Counted from the first letter of the stretch, positions 1 through 9,358 are shown. The stretch: 53,629 nt of DNA from an uncultured archaeon (GCA_938017985.1 CALIKS010000020.1:1-53629), one strand, 5' to 3'. Numbers and translations are program-made. The notes: a model not told the origin generated them from the sequence alone.

Positions 1-118
1 TTAAAACAACCTCCAATGTTGCGGTATCAAAATACCTATTCCAAGATATAAAAGCACATCATCAGATGAAATAATATTAATTATTCATTTTTAATATATT
101 TTGTATAGCGTTGTGGAT

Positions 119-193
119 GGGCCCGTAGCTCAGCATGGACAGAGCGCCGGCCTTCTAAGTCGGAGGTCGAGGGTTCGAGTCCCTCCGGGCCCG
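119..193 (+). tRNA. tRNA-Arg (anticodon TCT)
   Basis: GGGCCCG/CGGGCCC acceptor stem, GGTTCGAGTCC T-arm, anticodon loop CTTCTAA. Confidence 0.95.
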
Positions 194-402
194 ATATATT
201 TTTAGGATTTACATAGATGATTTACTATAAAGAGTGTCTTGTTTTAAAGCTAGGATGCATAATTTTCTGTAATATTTAAGATGATAAGATAAAGTGGATC
301 TTGTTAAATGGTTATAATTTGAGTTTTTTGAAGAGTAATTTCCATGGTTTGAGAGGTTTTTGAATAATGGTTTTTATGTGATGCTTAGTTTATTTTTAAT
401 GT

Positions 403-1161
403 ATGGGTAGGGTTGTTGTGGTTATTCCTACTTATAACGAAGCTGAAACAATTATTGACGTTGTTAAGAATGTTCTTGAATCTATGTCAATGAGTGGGAT
501 TGACTGTCATGTTTTAGTGATTGATGATAATAGTCCTGACGGCACTGCGAGAATAGTATCTAAGCTAGCTGAAGAAACTGGTAGGGTATCCCTCATAGTA
601 AGGCCGAGACGGATGGGTCTAGGCTCTGCATATATCGATGGCTTCAGATACGTCATAGAAAAAATGGACGCTGTCGATGTTGTGGTTGAAATGGATGCAG
701 ACGGTAGCCACGATCCTAAAGTTCTTCCACAATTAGTTCTCCCGGTTTTAAGAGGCGAGTTTGACGTTGTTGTCGGCTCTAGATATGTAGGATTTGGGAG
801 GTGGGGCAATAATGCTAGTGGAAGGGTAATAATAAGTAAAGGAGCTAATCTCTTGGCGAGGCTATGTACAGGGGTTAAGGCGAGAGATCTAACAAGTGGT
901 TATAGGGCCATCTCGACTAAGATATTGCGTCGTGTCATAGATGTTTTAAAGGAAGCTTCAAGAGGCTATACATTTCAAGTTGAGAGCATCACGGAATATT
1001 CATACAGTGGTGCAAGAATAAGAGAGATACCAATAATCTTCCTGCCTAGGAAAAAAGGAAGGAGTAAACTAGGAATAAGCGAGATTTTTTATTTCTTCTT
1101 ATGGAACATTAAACACTTCTTTACACGAAGAATTCTTATGATTTTGAAGCTTAATAAATAG
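403..1161 (+). CDS. Family 2 glycosyltransferase, dolichol-phosphate mannosyltransferase-like
   Basis: ORF with VVIPTYNEAETI, DDNSPDGT, MDADGSHDP and SGYRA motifs typical of DPM1-like GT2. Confidence 0.85.
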   Translation: MGRVVVVIPTYNEAETIIDVVKNVLESMSMSGIDCHVLVIDDNSPDGTARIVSKLAEETGRVSLIVRPRRMGLGSAYIDGFRYVIEKMDAVDVVVEMDADGSHDPKVLPQLVLPVLRGEFDVVVGSRYVGFGRWGNNASGRVIISKGANLLARLCTGVKARDLTSGYRAISTKILRRVIDVLKEASRGYTFQVESITEYSYSGARIREIPIIFLPRKKGRSKLGISEIFYFFLWNIKHFFTRRILMILKLNK

Positions 1162-1190
1162 TGGAGTGGCTATAATGTTTGTCGGAGAAT

Positions 1191-1201
1191 AAATTTAAAA
1201 G
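1191..1201 (+). promoter_or_regulatory. Putative archaeal TATA box upstream of PAC2 gene
   Basis: AAATTTAAAAG about 30-65 nt before the candidate starts at 1232/1265. Confidence 0.4.
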
Positions 1202-1264
1202 TAAGAGTAAGTTATCAGTCCAGATTAAATAATGAGTGTGTATTATATTGTGAAGGTGGTAAGG

Positions 1265-1978
1265 ATGCAGAACTATTCGGAGTCTCAAGTTTATTATGAG
1301 TCAGGGATGAGTGATTATAGGCTAGAGGGCGCCTCATTCATAGAGGGATTGCCAGGCATAGGGCTTGTAGGAAAGATCGCTGTAGCATACATTTTAGGCA
1401 AGGTTAAGGCAAAAAAGATATGCAGGATGTATTCACCATATTTTCCATCCATAGCTTACATATCTGATGGAAGAATAATTCCTAATTTTACAGATTTTTA
1501 CGCAGTAGAAGAGCCTGCCAAAACAATCATTATGTATGGAAGCGCCCAACCCTCAAGTAGTTATGGGCAGTATGAATTTTGCGAGAAAGTTATAGAGTTG
1601 GCTGAGCAACATGGCGCAACAAGGGTTTTCACAGTCGGTGGACTAGGAGGAAAGGAGAAAATCTCACCACGGAGAGAGATTTTTTGCTCTTCAACTGATA
1701 AGAAATGGTTAGAGAAATATCTAGAGCTAGTTGATGGTCAGATTTATAGCGGACAGATAGTCGGCGCTGTAGGCATCCTCATAAACCTTGCGGGGAATAA
1801 GGGACTAGAAAACTTATGCATGCTTGTAGAGATAGGCGAATCAACACCAGACTATTTTGCAGCAAGGAGAGCAGCTGAAGCCCTAATCAAACTATGCGGA
1901 CTCAATATTGAATTGGATAGCGTTGAAGAAATTATGAAGATATCTAATAGAGTCATATCCCAACTAGAATCTTCATGA
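1265..1978 (+). CDS. PAC2 family protein (proteasome assembly chaperone-like)
   Basis: GLPGIGLVGKIAVAYI motif typical of the archaeal PAC2 family; track ORF starts at 1232, ATG at 1265 also possible. Confidence 0.8.
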   Translation: MQNYSESQVYYESGMSDYRLEGASFIEGLPGIGLVGKIAVAYILGKVKAKKICRMYSPYFPSIAYISDGRIIPNFTDFYAVEEPAKTIIMYGSAQPSSSYGQYEFCEKVIELAEQHGATRVFTVGGLGGKEKISPRREIFCSSTDKKWLEKYLELVDGQIYSGQIVGAVGILINLAGNKGLENLCMLVEIGESTPDYFAARRAAEALIKLCGLNIELDSVEEIMKISNRVISQLESS

Positions 1979-2024
1979 TTTGTTATCAATAAAAAATTCT
2001 TTGAGTTGCTAAACCGACTTGTTT

Positions 2025-2456
2025 TTAAGTCGTTTGTTCTTGTTCTTTTTTCCACTCTTCCCATATTTTTTGGACGCGCTCAGCAGCAGGACCTGTACCC
2101 TCGACAACTCCATCTTTAGTTACGCGTATTCTATCCATCACGACTATAACTCCTGCCTCTTTGTAATAACGTGCCATATTGGGGAAGAGGCGATTTATTC
2201 GTTCATATAATGCTTGAAGGTCAGGACCAAGCTCGATTAGCTCTATCATTGAGACTTCGCGTCCAGCTATGAATAGCTTAATTATTGTTCTTCCATCACT
2301 TGTCTGTGCATCAGCAAGCCAAAGACTATAGTCGGTTGGATTATAAGCTATTAGACGTCCACTTATTTTTATACCGCTAGATGTCGAGACAACTACATTC
2401 TTATCTAAGAGTAGTGAGAGTTCATCGGTGAATCTCTTACTAGCAATTGCAGACAC
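2025..2456 (-). CDS. LSm-domain protein with C-terminal extension (SmAP3-like)
   Basis: Sm-like N-terminus (LLDKNVVVSTSSGIKISGRLIAYNPTDYSLWLADA) plus an additional C-terminal region, 143 aa. Confidence 0.7.
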   Translation of the reverse strand: MSAIASKRFTDELSLLLDKNVVVSTSSGIKISGRLIAYNPTDYSLWLADAQTSDGRTIIKLFIAGREVSMIELIELGPDLQALYERINRLFPNMARYYKEAGVIVVMDRIRVTKDGVVEGTGPAAERVQKIWEEWKKEQEQTT

Positions 2457-2508
2457 TCTCGGTCCCTATACCTAATCTAGACATTTGTTAATATTAAACA
2501 TGTTTGTC

Positions 2509-3195
2509 TTAAACTATGTTTAATGCCTGTTCTGCAATGCATAATAATCTAGAGACTGCTGTCCAAGCGTCAAGCCTCATTCTTGAGATGCTTAATGAAT
2601 CTTCTGCCAGATTCTTAGTTTCTTCAAGGAAATCTCCATGAGGATAGCAGCCAACCATGAAGAGTGGTCTATCATTGCTTTTGAATATCTCATCTAATTC
2701 ATGTCTGTTTATTTGTCTACCTTTCTCAGAAAGAAGATATACATGTTCAGGTCTTAGACCATTTACTGTCTCGGCGATGTTCTTGTTACTTAATCTTAGG
2801 AGAATTTCTCCCGCATTTGTTTTGATCTCTTTTTCTCTATATAGTTGAGATAAAAGCCCTTTGAATCTTTCATATACTCTTGGAAGTCTTACTTTAGGGT
2901 TGATCTCTATGAATGCTTGGTCCTGTGTGTGACAGTAGGTCTCTAGGAGGCCGGCTTGGTTAAGTGGTGAACCAAGTGCTTCTAACAATGTGAAATGCAG
3001 TATGTCTGGTCTGCCACGCTTCTCTGGACTGTTAAGATTCTTCATTGCTGAGTGATGATAAGAAGAGTCTAGAATTGTCCATTTAGGGTCAAGACCTCGC
3101 CGTTTACAATATGCCTGAATGGCTGGATGGTTTCTAATCTCCTGCGGAACGAGCTCGACAGCCGCCTCAACTAGTAATAGAACAATTCTGGGCAT
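2509..3195 (-). CDS. nep1: Nep1/Emg1-type 16S rRNA pseudouridine methyltransferase (ribosome biogenesis)
   Basis: HHSAMKNL, KRGRPDILHFTLLEALGSPLN and PRVYERFKGLLSQL motifs. Confidence 0.9.
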   Translation of the reverse strand: MPRIVLLLVEAAVELVPQEIRNHPAIQAYCKRRGLDPKWTILDSSYHHSAMKNLNSPEKRGRPDILHFTLLEALGSPLNQAGLLETYCHTQDQAFIEINPKVRLPRVYERFKGLLSQLYREKEIKTNAGEILLRLSNKNIAETVNGLRPEHVYLLSEKGRQINRHELDEIFKSNDRPLFMVGCYPHGDFLEETKNLAEDSLSISRMRLDAWTAVSRLLCIAEQALNIV

Positions 3196-3338
3196 TTAGA
3201 GGGCCATTTTATATAATTGCCTTAGCATCTAATTAGGGTTGGTTTTGCCCTATACTTTGGGTTAAGTATAATAATCGCGCCTGTTATAATGCCAGATAGA
3301 TAACGGAAGATCAGAAGCGAGATGCATAATATTGGTGA

Positions 3339-4601
3339 TGTGGTATACAGCTGACATTCCTAGGAGGAGCCAGAGAAGTAGGTAGGTCCGCAGTACTAGT
3401 AAAGACTGCTGGAGGAGCCAAGATACTGCTCGATTATGGCGTCTCCATGAATGATCGTGTCCATTTTCCAGGACATGTCGCACCAAAAGATATAGATGCA
3501 GTCTTCCTTACGCATGCACATTTAGACCACTCTGGCGCTATTCCTATGCTGTATATTTCTGGAAAGCCTAAGCTATACGCTACGAGGGCTACTTATCAAC
3601 AAGTCGAGATACTGTTGAAAGACATGCTAAAACTGAGTGGGTACTACTTACCATTCGGTGAGCCTGAGATAAGAAAAATGTTGATTAGTGGTAATTCAAT
3701 TAATTATGGCGAGCCGGTAAGGATAAAGGATGCTGAGATAGAGTTTATCAGTGCTGGACATATACCGGGTAGTTGCCAAGTAGTAATAAATGCAGACAAG
3801 ACATTACTATACACAGGCGACTTTACAACCATAAATACAAGATTAATCAATGGCTCAGACATACCTGGTGAGGATTTTGATATAATTGTTATTGAATCAA
3901 CATATGCGAGGGAGCCTCATCCACCTAGAGGAGAACTTGAGGAAAAGATCGCTAACCACGTTATAGAGACTGTAAACAATGGTGGACTAGTAGTCATACC
4001 CGCATTCTCAATAGCTAGGTCTCAAGAAGTGGCGTGCATATTATACTCAAAAGGTTACAGGGGATCTATGTATATGGATGGAATGGCGACTAAAGTGATT
4101 GAACTGTACTTGAACAGCGAGGACTTCATTGACGGTCTCGACCTGCTCACAAAAGTATACAAAAAACTAAGAATTGTCAGGGGGAGAAAACAGCGAGAAA
4201 GAGCACAGAGAGACTCTGGTGTAGTTATTACTCCTGCAGGAATGTTAAAGGGAGGACCAGCAATTTACTACACGTCTAGAGTTGCCGATGACCCAGCGTC
4301 AACAATAATACTGGTAAGCTTCCAGCTTCCAGGAACGCCAGGTGATATGCTACTAAGAGAACGAAAACTTAACATAGACGGTAAAATAGTTCCTGTCAGA
4401 GCACAGGTTTATCAGTACAAGCTATCAGCACACGCAGGAATGGAGCAACTCCATGAATATGTTTCAAGGATTGCTGGGAATAGTAAAATATTCACGATTC
4501 ACGGCGAACCTGAATCATGTGAAGACTTCGCCAACTGGATAAATAATAATACATCAAGCAGGGCTTACGCGCCGATAAGCGGCGAGACAGTCGAGGTTTA
4601 A
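3339..4601 (+). CDS. Beta-CASP metallo-beta-lactamase ribonuclease (archaeal CPSF/RNase J-like); start codon unresolved
   Basis: FLGGAREVGRSAVLV upstream of the first ATG, then HAHLDHSGA, YTGDF and SAHAG motifs; first ATG in frame is 3447 but homologous reading continues upstream to a TGA at 3336. Confidence 0.85.
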   Translation, partial: CGIQLTFLGGAREVGRSAVLVKTAGGAKILLDYGVSMNDRVHFPGHVAPKDIDAVFLTHAHLDHSGAIPMLYISGKPKLYATRATYQQVEILLKDMLKLSGYYLPFGEPEIRKMLISGNSINYGEPVRIKDAEIEFISAGHIPGSCQVVINADKTLLYTGDFTTINTRLINGSDIPGEDFDIIVIESTYAREPHPPRGELEEKIANHVIETVNNGGLVVIPAFSIARSQEVACILYSKGYRGSMYMDGMATKVIELYLNSEDFIDGLDLLTKVYKKLRIVRGRKQRERAQRDSGVVITPAGMLKGGPAIYYTSRVADDPASTIILVSFQLPGTPGDMLLRERKLNIDGKIVPVRAQVYQYKLSAHAGMEQLHEYVSRIAGNSKIFTIHGEPESCEDFANWINNNTSSRAYAPISGETVEV

Positions 4602-4641
4602 GCGCAGTCCTTATCTGAATGTTTTATTCTCATTTTATTAG

Positions 4642-5124
4642 ATGAAGAGGTATAGTACTGCGGAGCCTTTCGAGATAGCTCTTAGTCACGATCTATTAAT
4701 AAGAAAATTATACATGGAGCTATTCATTATATTCGGTGCAGCAGCAATAATACTTATTCTATTTTCAAGAATACTTCTACCTGCATTAATCCTGATATTC
4801 TCATCAGTACTGATTGCTTTACAATGGGCGTCATGGGAGTTTAAGAGGAAGAAAAGAAGGCTTAGACTATGTCGTGTTAGAAACGTTAAAATAATTACAT
4901 ATAACGGTTCACCTCAAAAAATAGATAATTCACTGTTATCAATCAACTATGCATATTATGTCGTAGAAATTAGCTATGATGGAATGAGTGCAAAATACAT
5001 TGATTTTGAGGAGAGAAATGTAGGCGAGAATTTAATTGTTCTATTTGATCATAAAGATAGAGTGATAGCAGTCGCACCGCTTAGTAATCCCCCAAAACTA
5101 GAAATACTTAAAAAATTAGGATAG
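4642..5124 (+). CDS. Membrane protein of unknown function (two N-terminal TM segments plus soluble domain)
   Basis: Open 160-codon ORF following the MBL gene, hydrophobic N-terminal half. Confidence 0.65.
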   Translation: MKRYSTAEPFEIALSHDLLIRKLYMELFIIFGAAAIILILFSRILLPALILIFSSVLIALQWASWEFKRKKRRLRLCRVRNVKIITYNGSPQKIDNSLLSINYAYYVVEISYDGMSAKYIDFEERNVGENLIVLFDHKDRVIAVAPLSNPPKLEILKKLG

Positions 5125-5186
5125 AAATAGTAAAGTTCTTTCCATTTAGTGATCTATGCGTTTTGGAGTAGATCTTTTTATAATAA

Positions 5187-6182
5187 TTAACTTTTGCGGA
5201 AGTATGGTATGACTTCTTGGGCAAATATCTTAATTGTCCTTAATGGATTGACGCTAAAGTCAGTAAATATTAAGTGGGTAGTGCCTATCTTTCTAAACTT
5301 ATCCATTATATCTATGAGCCCCTCAGCTTTCTTGAATAAGTAATAGTTTTGTAGAATTTCTTCATCGGTTACTCGTTGTCCCGTCTCCTCTATTTTTCTT
5401 GGGTCAGGCTCGTTGAAGTTTTCAGGTATCAGAGTGCCCGCATGATATCTACGTATCTTTTTTATTGCTCCCTCAATGTTTCCTAAGCCTCCCGCTATTA
5501 GGACTGCTTTCTCCATCTTTTTTACATCTTTGCCCGCTTCTGTTGCTCCTTTCTCAAATGCTGGAAAGATCTCGTCCCTACATTTCTCGACAGTACCATA
5601 AGTGATTAGGTGGTCTCCATACTTGCCTGCATAGACTGCGGCTTTTGGCCCACCTGCCGAGAAGTATATTGGGACTTTTTTCTTCGGCTTTACGTAGAGA
5701 AATACTTTCTCCATCGTGAAGTATCTTCCGTTAAAGTCAAAGAAGTCTTCGCTTATGAATAGTTGCTTAATGAGTTCGACAGCTTCGGCTAATCTCTCGA
5801 TTCTCTCTTTCCACGGGGGCCATCTACCCATGAATCTTTTTTCACTCATTGCCTCTCCTGAGCCAACGCCTAGGCAGAACCTTCCAGGATACATCGAGTC
5901 AAGCGTCCCCATTGCTTGTGCGATTATTGCCGGGTGATATCTTCCCCCTATCGGGACTGTGACGTCTACTCCTATGCATATTTTCTTGGTTCTCTCAGCC
6001 GCAGCCGCCATGACTGGCCAGACATAGAAACTATGCTTAAACGAGTGATGCCAAGGCAAGAAGTGGTCTCCGAACCATACCGAGTCGAAGCCAGCCTTCT
6101 CACATGGTTTTAGAAAATCCATTCTATACTTCTCATCCATCCAGAAAGACGTGTCTACACCTATCAAAAACTTACGAGCCAA
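5187..6182 (-). CDS. LLM-class (F420-dependent-type) oxidoreductase
   Basis: AGFDSVWFGDHFLPWHH, LGVGSGEAMSEKRF and PIYFSAGGPKAA motifs; likely TTG start at 6182 preceded by GAGGAG; the longer track ORF runs into the tRNA-Leu gene. Confidence 0.85.
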   Translation of the reverse strand: MARKFLIGVDTSFWMDEKYRMDFLKPCEKAGFDSVWFGDHFLPWHHSFKHSFYVWPVMAAAAERTKKICIGVDVTVPIGGRYHPAIIAQAMGTLDSMYPGRFCLGVGSGEAMSEKRFMGRWPPWKERIERLAEAVELIKQLFISEDFFDFNGRYFTMEKVFLYVKPKKKVPIYFSAGGPKAAVYAGKYGDHLITYGTVEKCRDEIFPAFEKGATEAGKDVKKMEKAVLIAGGLGNIEGAIKKIRRYHAGTLIPENFNEPDPRKIEETGQRVTDEEILQNYYLFKKAEGLIDIMDKFRKIGTTHLIFTDFSVNPLRTIKIFAQEVIPYFRKS

Positions 6183-6299
6183 ATCAACTCCTCGCAAAAT
6201 ATAAAACGCTAGAAAGATTAAAAATTTTCTCAGCCACCAGAACTCTCTCCATCGGGTTAGATCTATATATTTATCTCTAAAATATCTCATATAATGGTA

Positions 6300-6411
6300 G
6301 CGGGGGTAGCCAAGCCTGGTCAAAGGCGGCGGCCTCAAGATCATATTCAAGCTGGCGAGATGTGTGAGCCGCTCCCGTAGGGGTTCGTGGGTTCGAATCC
6401 CACCCCCCGCA
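6300..6411 (+). tRNA. tRNA-Leu (anticodon CAA) with 27-nt intron at 37/38 (intron about 6340-6366)
   Basis: GCGGGGG/CCCCCGC acceptor; GCGGC-CTCAAG [atcatattcaagctggcgagatgtgtg] A-GCCGC anticodon arm; long variable arm; GTGGGTTCGAATCCCAC T-arm. Confidence 0.93.
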
Positions 6412-6720
6412 TTAATTTGCTAATAAATTATAAATGCTTGGATGCTGTTTATGTTTATCTGCCCTTCTTTAGATATGGTTTAGGATAGGAAGTAGCTGAC
6501 TGAAAAGCTGTAGTTTCAATTTCAAAGTTTGTTATGGAACATGTTGAAGAGTCTATTAGAGGGGATGAGTCTGTGTAAACGCTTTATTTATTGTACTAAT
6601 TTACTTCTTCTTTGTACGATGCGTTACAGGATATCTTTTATTTCTAGGAGTCTTGTGAGAGTTTTTCTTTCCAGCTCTTTTGCCTTTACATCATCTACTT
6701 TCTCGTGTTAATTGTTTGAT

Positions 6721-7863
6721 TTATGGTGGGAGAAATATGAGTTTTTCTGGTGGTAGTATTTTGTTTATTTGGTTAGCTATAAGCATGAGTAGTCCTCCTT
6801 TAAGCATGTTTAGCGGTGACAGGCTTTTTTGGAGCTTATTATCTGATGAGAACCTCTTCATCTGCTTTTTCGTATTCACTTCTATTTTCTTTACAACTTT
6901 TTTCAGTAGTTTTTCGTATACTTTTGCAGCTTCTAATCCTTCTTCTTCAGCCTTTGTTATGGCCTTTACTGCCAAGCGTCCGCTGAGGGCGGCGTTATCC
7001 ATTCCCACGCCTCGATATAAATCAACTAAGCTTGCAGCGTCCCCAATCAGCAATATTCTTCCCTCTCCAGGGAATATTGTGCTTTTTAATGTAGAGGAGA
7101 ATCCTTCTTTTTTAACGACTTCGCCGTGAAGCCCATACTTTTCCTTAACATAATTGAAGAATTTATCTGCATATTCTAACGGGTTTTCGTTGGCGCCGGT
7201 GCCGATTACCCATCTGTCATCTTTTAGGTAAATCCATGCAAACATTAAAGGACAAAACTCGCGTTTATAGAACATGTAAAGCGTGTTTGGGTCAAGATTT
7301 GTCTCTCCGACAAAGTAATAGTTTATTGTTGCCCCTGGAACAAGCCGTGTTCTGGAATTCAGTTTCAATATTTTGAGAAGCTTATTGGAGAGAAAATACC
7401 TAGGGAGAAGCTTTGCAGAAACGAGCTCTTTAAAGTCGAGATAGTAACTCCAACGGATAAGGTTTTGAAGGGCAGAATGAAAATGCTGAACTTCTGGAGA
7501 TCAACCTTCGATGATTGGCTTAACTCACTTGCAGAGGATGCTGGCGCAGATTTTCGCGACAATACTTCATTAATCGATTTCGTTGAAGATAAAAGTGAGG
7601 GCAAAATAATCGTTAAAATATTAGCGGAGGGCAAGCCTAAGGAGGTTAAAGCCCGCTATCTTATTGGTGCTGACGGAATGCTTTCACGGGTTAGAAGAAG
7701 ACTGCGGCCACAAGACTTTAATGGAAAAGCCTTTAGGAGTCTTAAACTTCTCAAGCAACAACGTCTTAAAACCACTTTTTGCTGCAAACCTTGCAGCAAC
7801 AGAACCAGACACCCCACCACCCACAACCACTACATCATACTTATCCAACCACGCATCACCCAA
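6721..7863 (-). pseudogene. Geranylgeranyl reductase family flavoprotein gene, internally rearranged (central segment inverted)
   Basis: N-terminus on minus (YDVVVVGGGVSGSVAARFAAKSGFKTLLLEKFKTPK, 7863 to about 7732); middle on plus (KPCSGIQFQYFEKLIGEKIPREKLCRNEL...YLIGADGMLSRVRRRLRPQDFNGK, about 7343-7729); C-terminus on minus (LVPGATINYYFVGET...GRILLIGDAASLVDLYRGVGMDNAALSGRLA, about 7341-6721). Confidence 0.85.
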
Positions 7864-8011
7864 TCAGTAAGTTAAAAATAAGGCCCTAAAAAGGCTAATT
7901 TAACGTTTCAGTGCAGAAGGAGTTAGTTAGGCTATGCATAACTGATTTGTCGAAACATATTTACCAATAAATTTGCGCGTATCCTCCGTGCATATAATAT
8001 TTTAACTAGTT

Positions 8012-9358
8012 ATGAATGTTGGGCTTTTTGGTATGTGTTTCCTAAATAAATATGATGATGCTGCTTTGAGGCTTTCCGAGTTCTATGGCGGTAAAGTTGA
8101 AATGTGCATCAAGGTGCCTATTAGGAGTTTGGAGGACTTCTCAATCTGGTATACTCCTGGGGTTGCAGGAGTCTGCAGAGCAATATCAAAGGATAAGAAC
8201 GCGTCATTCAGGCTTACTAATAGATGGAACACGATAGTTGTGGCGACAGATGGCTCGAGAGTACTGGGTCTCGGCAATATTGGTCCAGAGGCATCGCTGC
8301 CGGTAATGGAGGGCAAGTCATTAATTTTCAAATACCTAGGCGGCGTAGATGCGTTTCCACTTCCAGTCAATGCTTCTTCACCAGACCATTTCATCTCTAT
8401 AATCAAGGCGATAGAACCAGCAATAGGAGGTGTAAATCTAGAGGACATAAGCTCGCCTGAGTGTTTCTACATACAGGAGAAGCTCTCAGAAATAATGGAG
8501 GTTCCAGTATGGCATGACGATCAGCTCGGCACTGCCTCCGTAGTACTGGCCGCGTTGATCAATGCATTAAAAATTTTGGATAAGCGCAGAGACGCGGTCA
8601 AGATTGTCCTACTTGGTGCCGGCGCATCAAACATAGCCACTGCTAATCTACTCATCAAGTATGGTTTTGAAGCTGGAAGAATGATACTTATTGATAGTAA
8701 GGGTGCTCTCTACTCGGAGAGACGCGACATAGAGATGCTGAGACAGAATCATCGCTGGAAGTATGAACTGGCCCTGAAGACCAATAAGGACAAAATTGAC
8801 GGTGGGCTAGAAGAGGCGCTCAAAGATGCAGATGTGTTAATAGCAGCATCTAGGCCAGGTCCAGGAGTACTTACCAAGGACCAGATAAAATTAATGGGGG
8901 ACGAGCCAATAGTGTTCTCGCTGGCTAATCCCATCCCTGAGATTTGGCCATGGGAGGCCAAGGAAGCAGGCGCGGCCATAGTCGCGACTGGCAGGTCAGA
9001 CTTTCCAAACCAAGTAAATAATAGTCTAGTATTCCCTGCAGTGTTTAGAGGGGCTCTTGATGTGAAGGCAGTCAAAATCACTCCTCAGTCAATGATAGCT
9101 GCGGCCGTAGAGCTTGCAAGGTTTGCCGAAGAGAAAGGCCTCAGCAGAGATTACATACTGCCAACAATGGAGGAATGGGAGGCATATCCACGCGTAGCCG
9201 CAGCCGTCTCAGAGACAATATCTAAGCAAGGATATGCACGAATATCATTAACATACTACGAAGAACTAGAGCAGGCAGCAAAGATAATCAAGCGGGCCAG
9301 AGACATCCACAAGATATTAGTGAGTCATAACATTATTTCACCTCTACCGGAAGACTAA
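8012..9358 (+). CDS. Malic enzyme (malate dehydrogenase, oxaloacetate-decarboxylating)
   Basis: YTPGVAGVC, GLGNIGPEASLPVMEGK, WHDDQLGTASV and VLLGAGASNIA motifs. Confidence 0.92.
   Translation: MNVGLFGMCFLNKYDDAALRLSEFYGGKVEMCIKVPIRSLEDFSIWYTPGVAGVCRAISKDKNASFRLTNRWNTIVVATDGSRVLGLGNIGPEASLPVMEGKSLIFKYLGGVDAFPLPVNASSPDHFISIIKAIEPAIGGVNLEDISSPECFYIQEKLSEIMEVPVWHDDQLGTASVVLAALINALKILDKRRDAVKIVLLGAGASNIATANLLIKYGFEAGRMILIDSKGALYSERRDIEMLRQNHRWKYELALKTNKDKIDGGLEEALKDADVLIAASRPGPGVLTKDQIKLMGDEPIVFSLANPIPEIWPWEAKEAGAAIVATGRSDFPNQVNNSLVFPAVFRGALDVKAVKITPQSMIAAAVELARFAEEKGLSRDYILPTMEEWEAYPRVAAAVSETISKQGYARISLTYYEELEQAAKIIKRARDIHKILVSHNIISPLPED

Noticed and set aside
3262-3486. 74-aa minus ORF upstream of the beta-CASP gene
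   Set aside because: Overlaps the conserved N-terminal coding of the nuclease; no motif.
6183-6350. N-terminal extension of the LLM oxidoreductase ORF
   Set aside because: Runs antisense into the tRNA-Leu gene; conserved homology begins at about residue 57, with a GAGGAG-TTG start at 6182.
6680-7129. 149-aa plus ORF
   Set aside because: Antisense of the geranylgeranyl reductase C-terminal part, which has clear family motifs.
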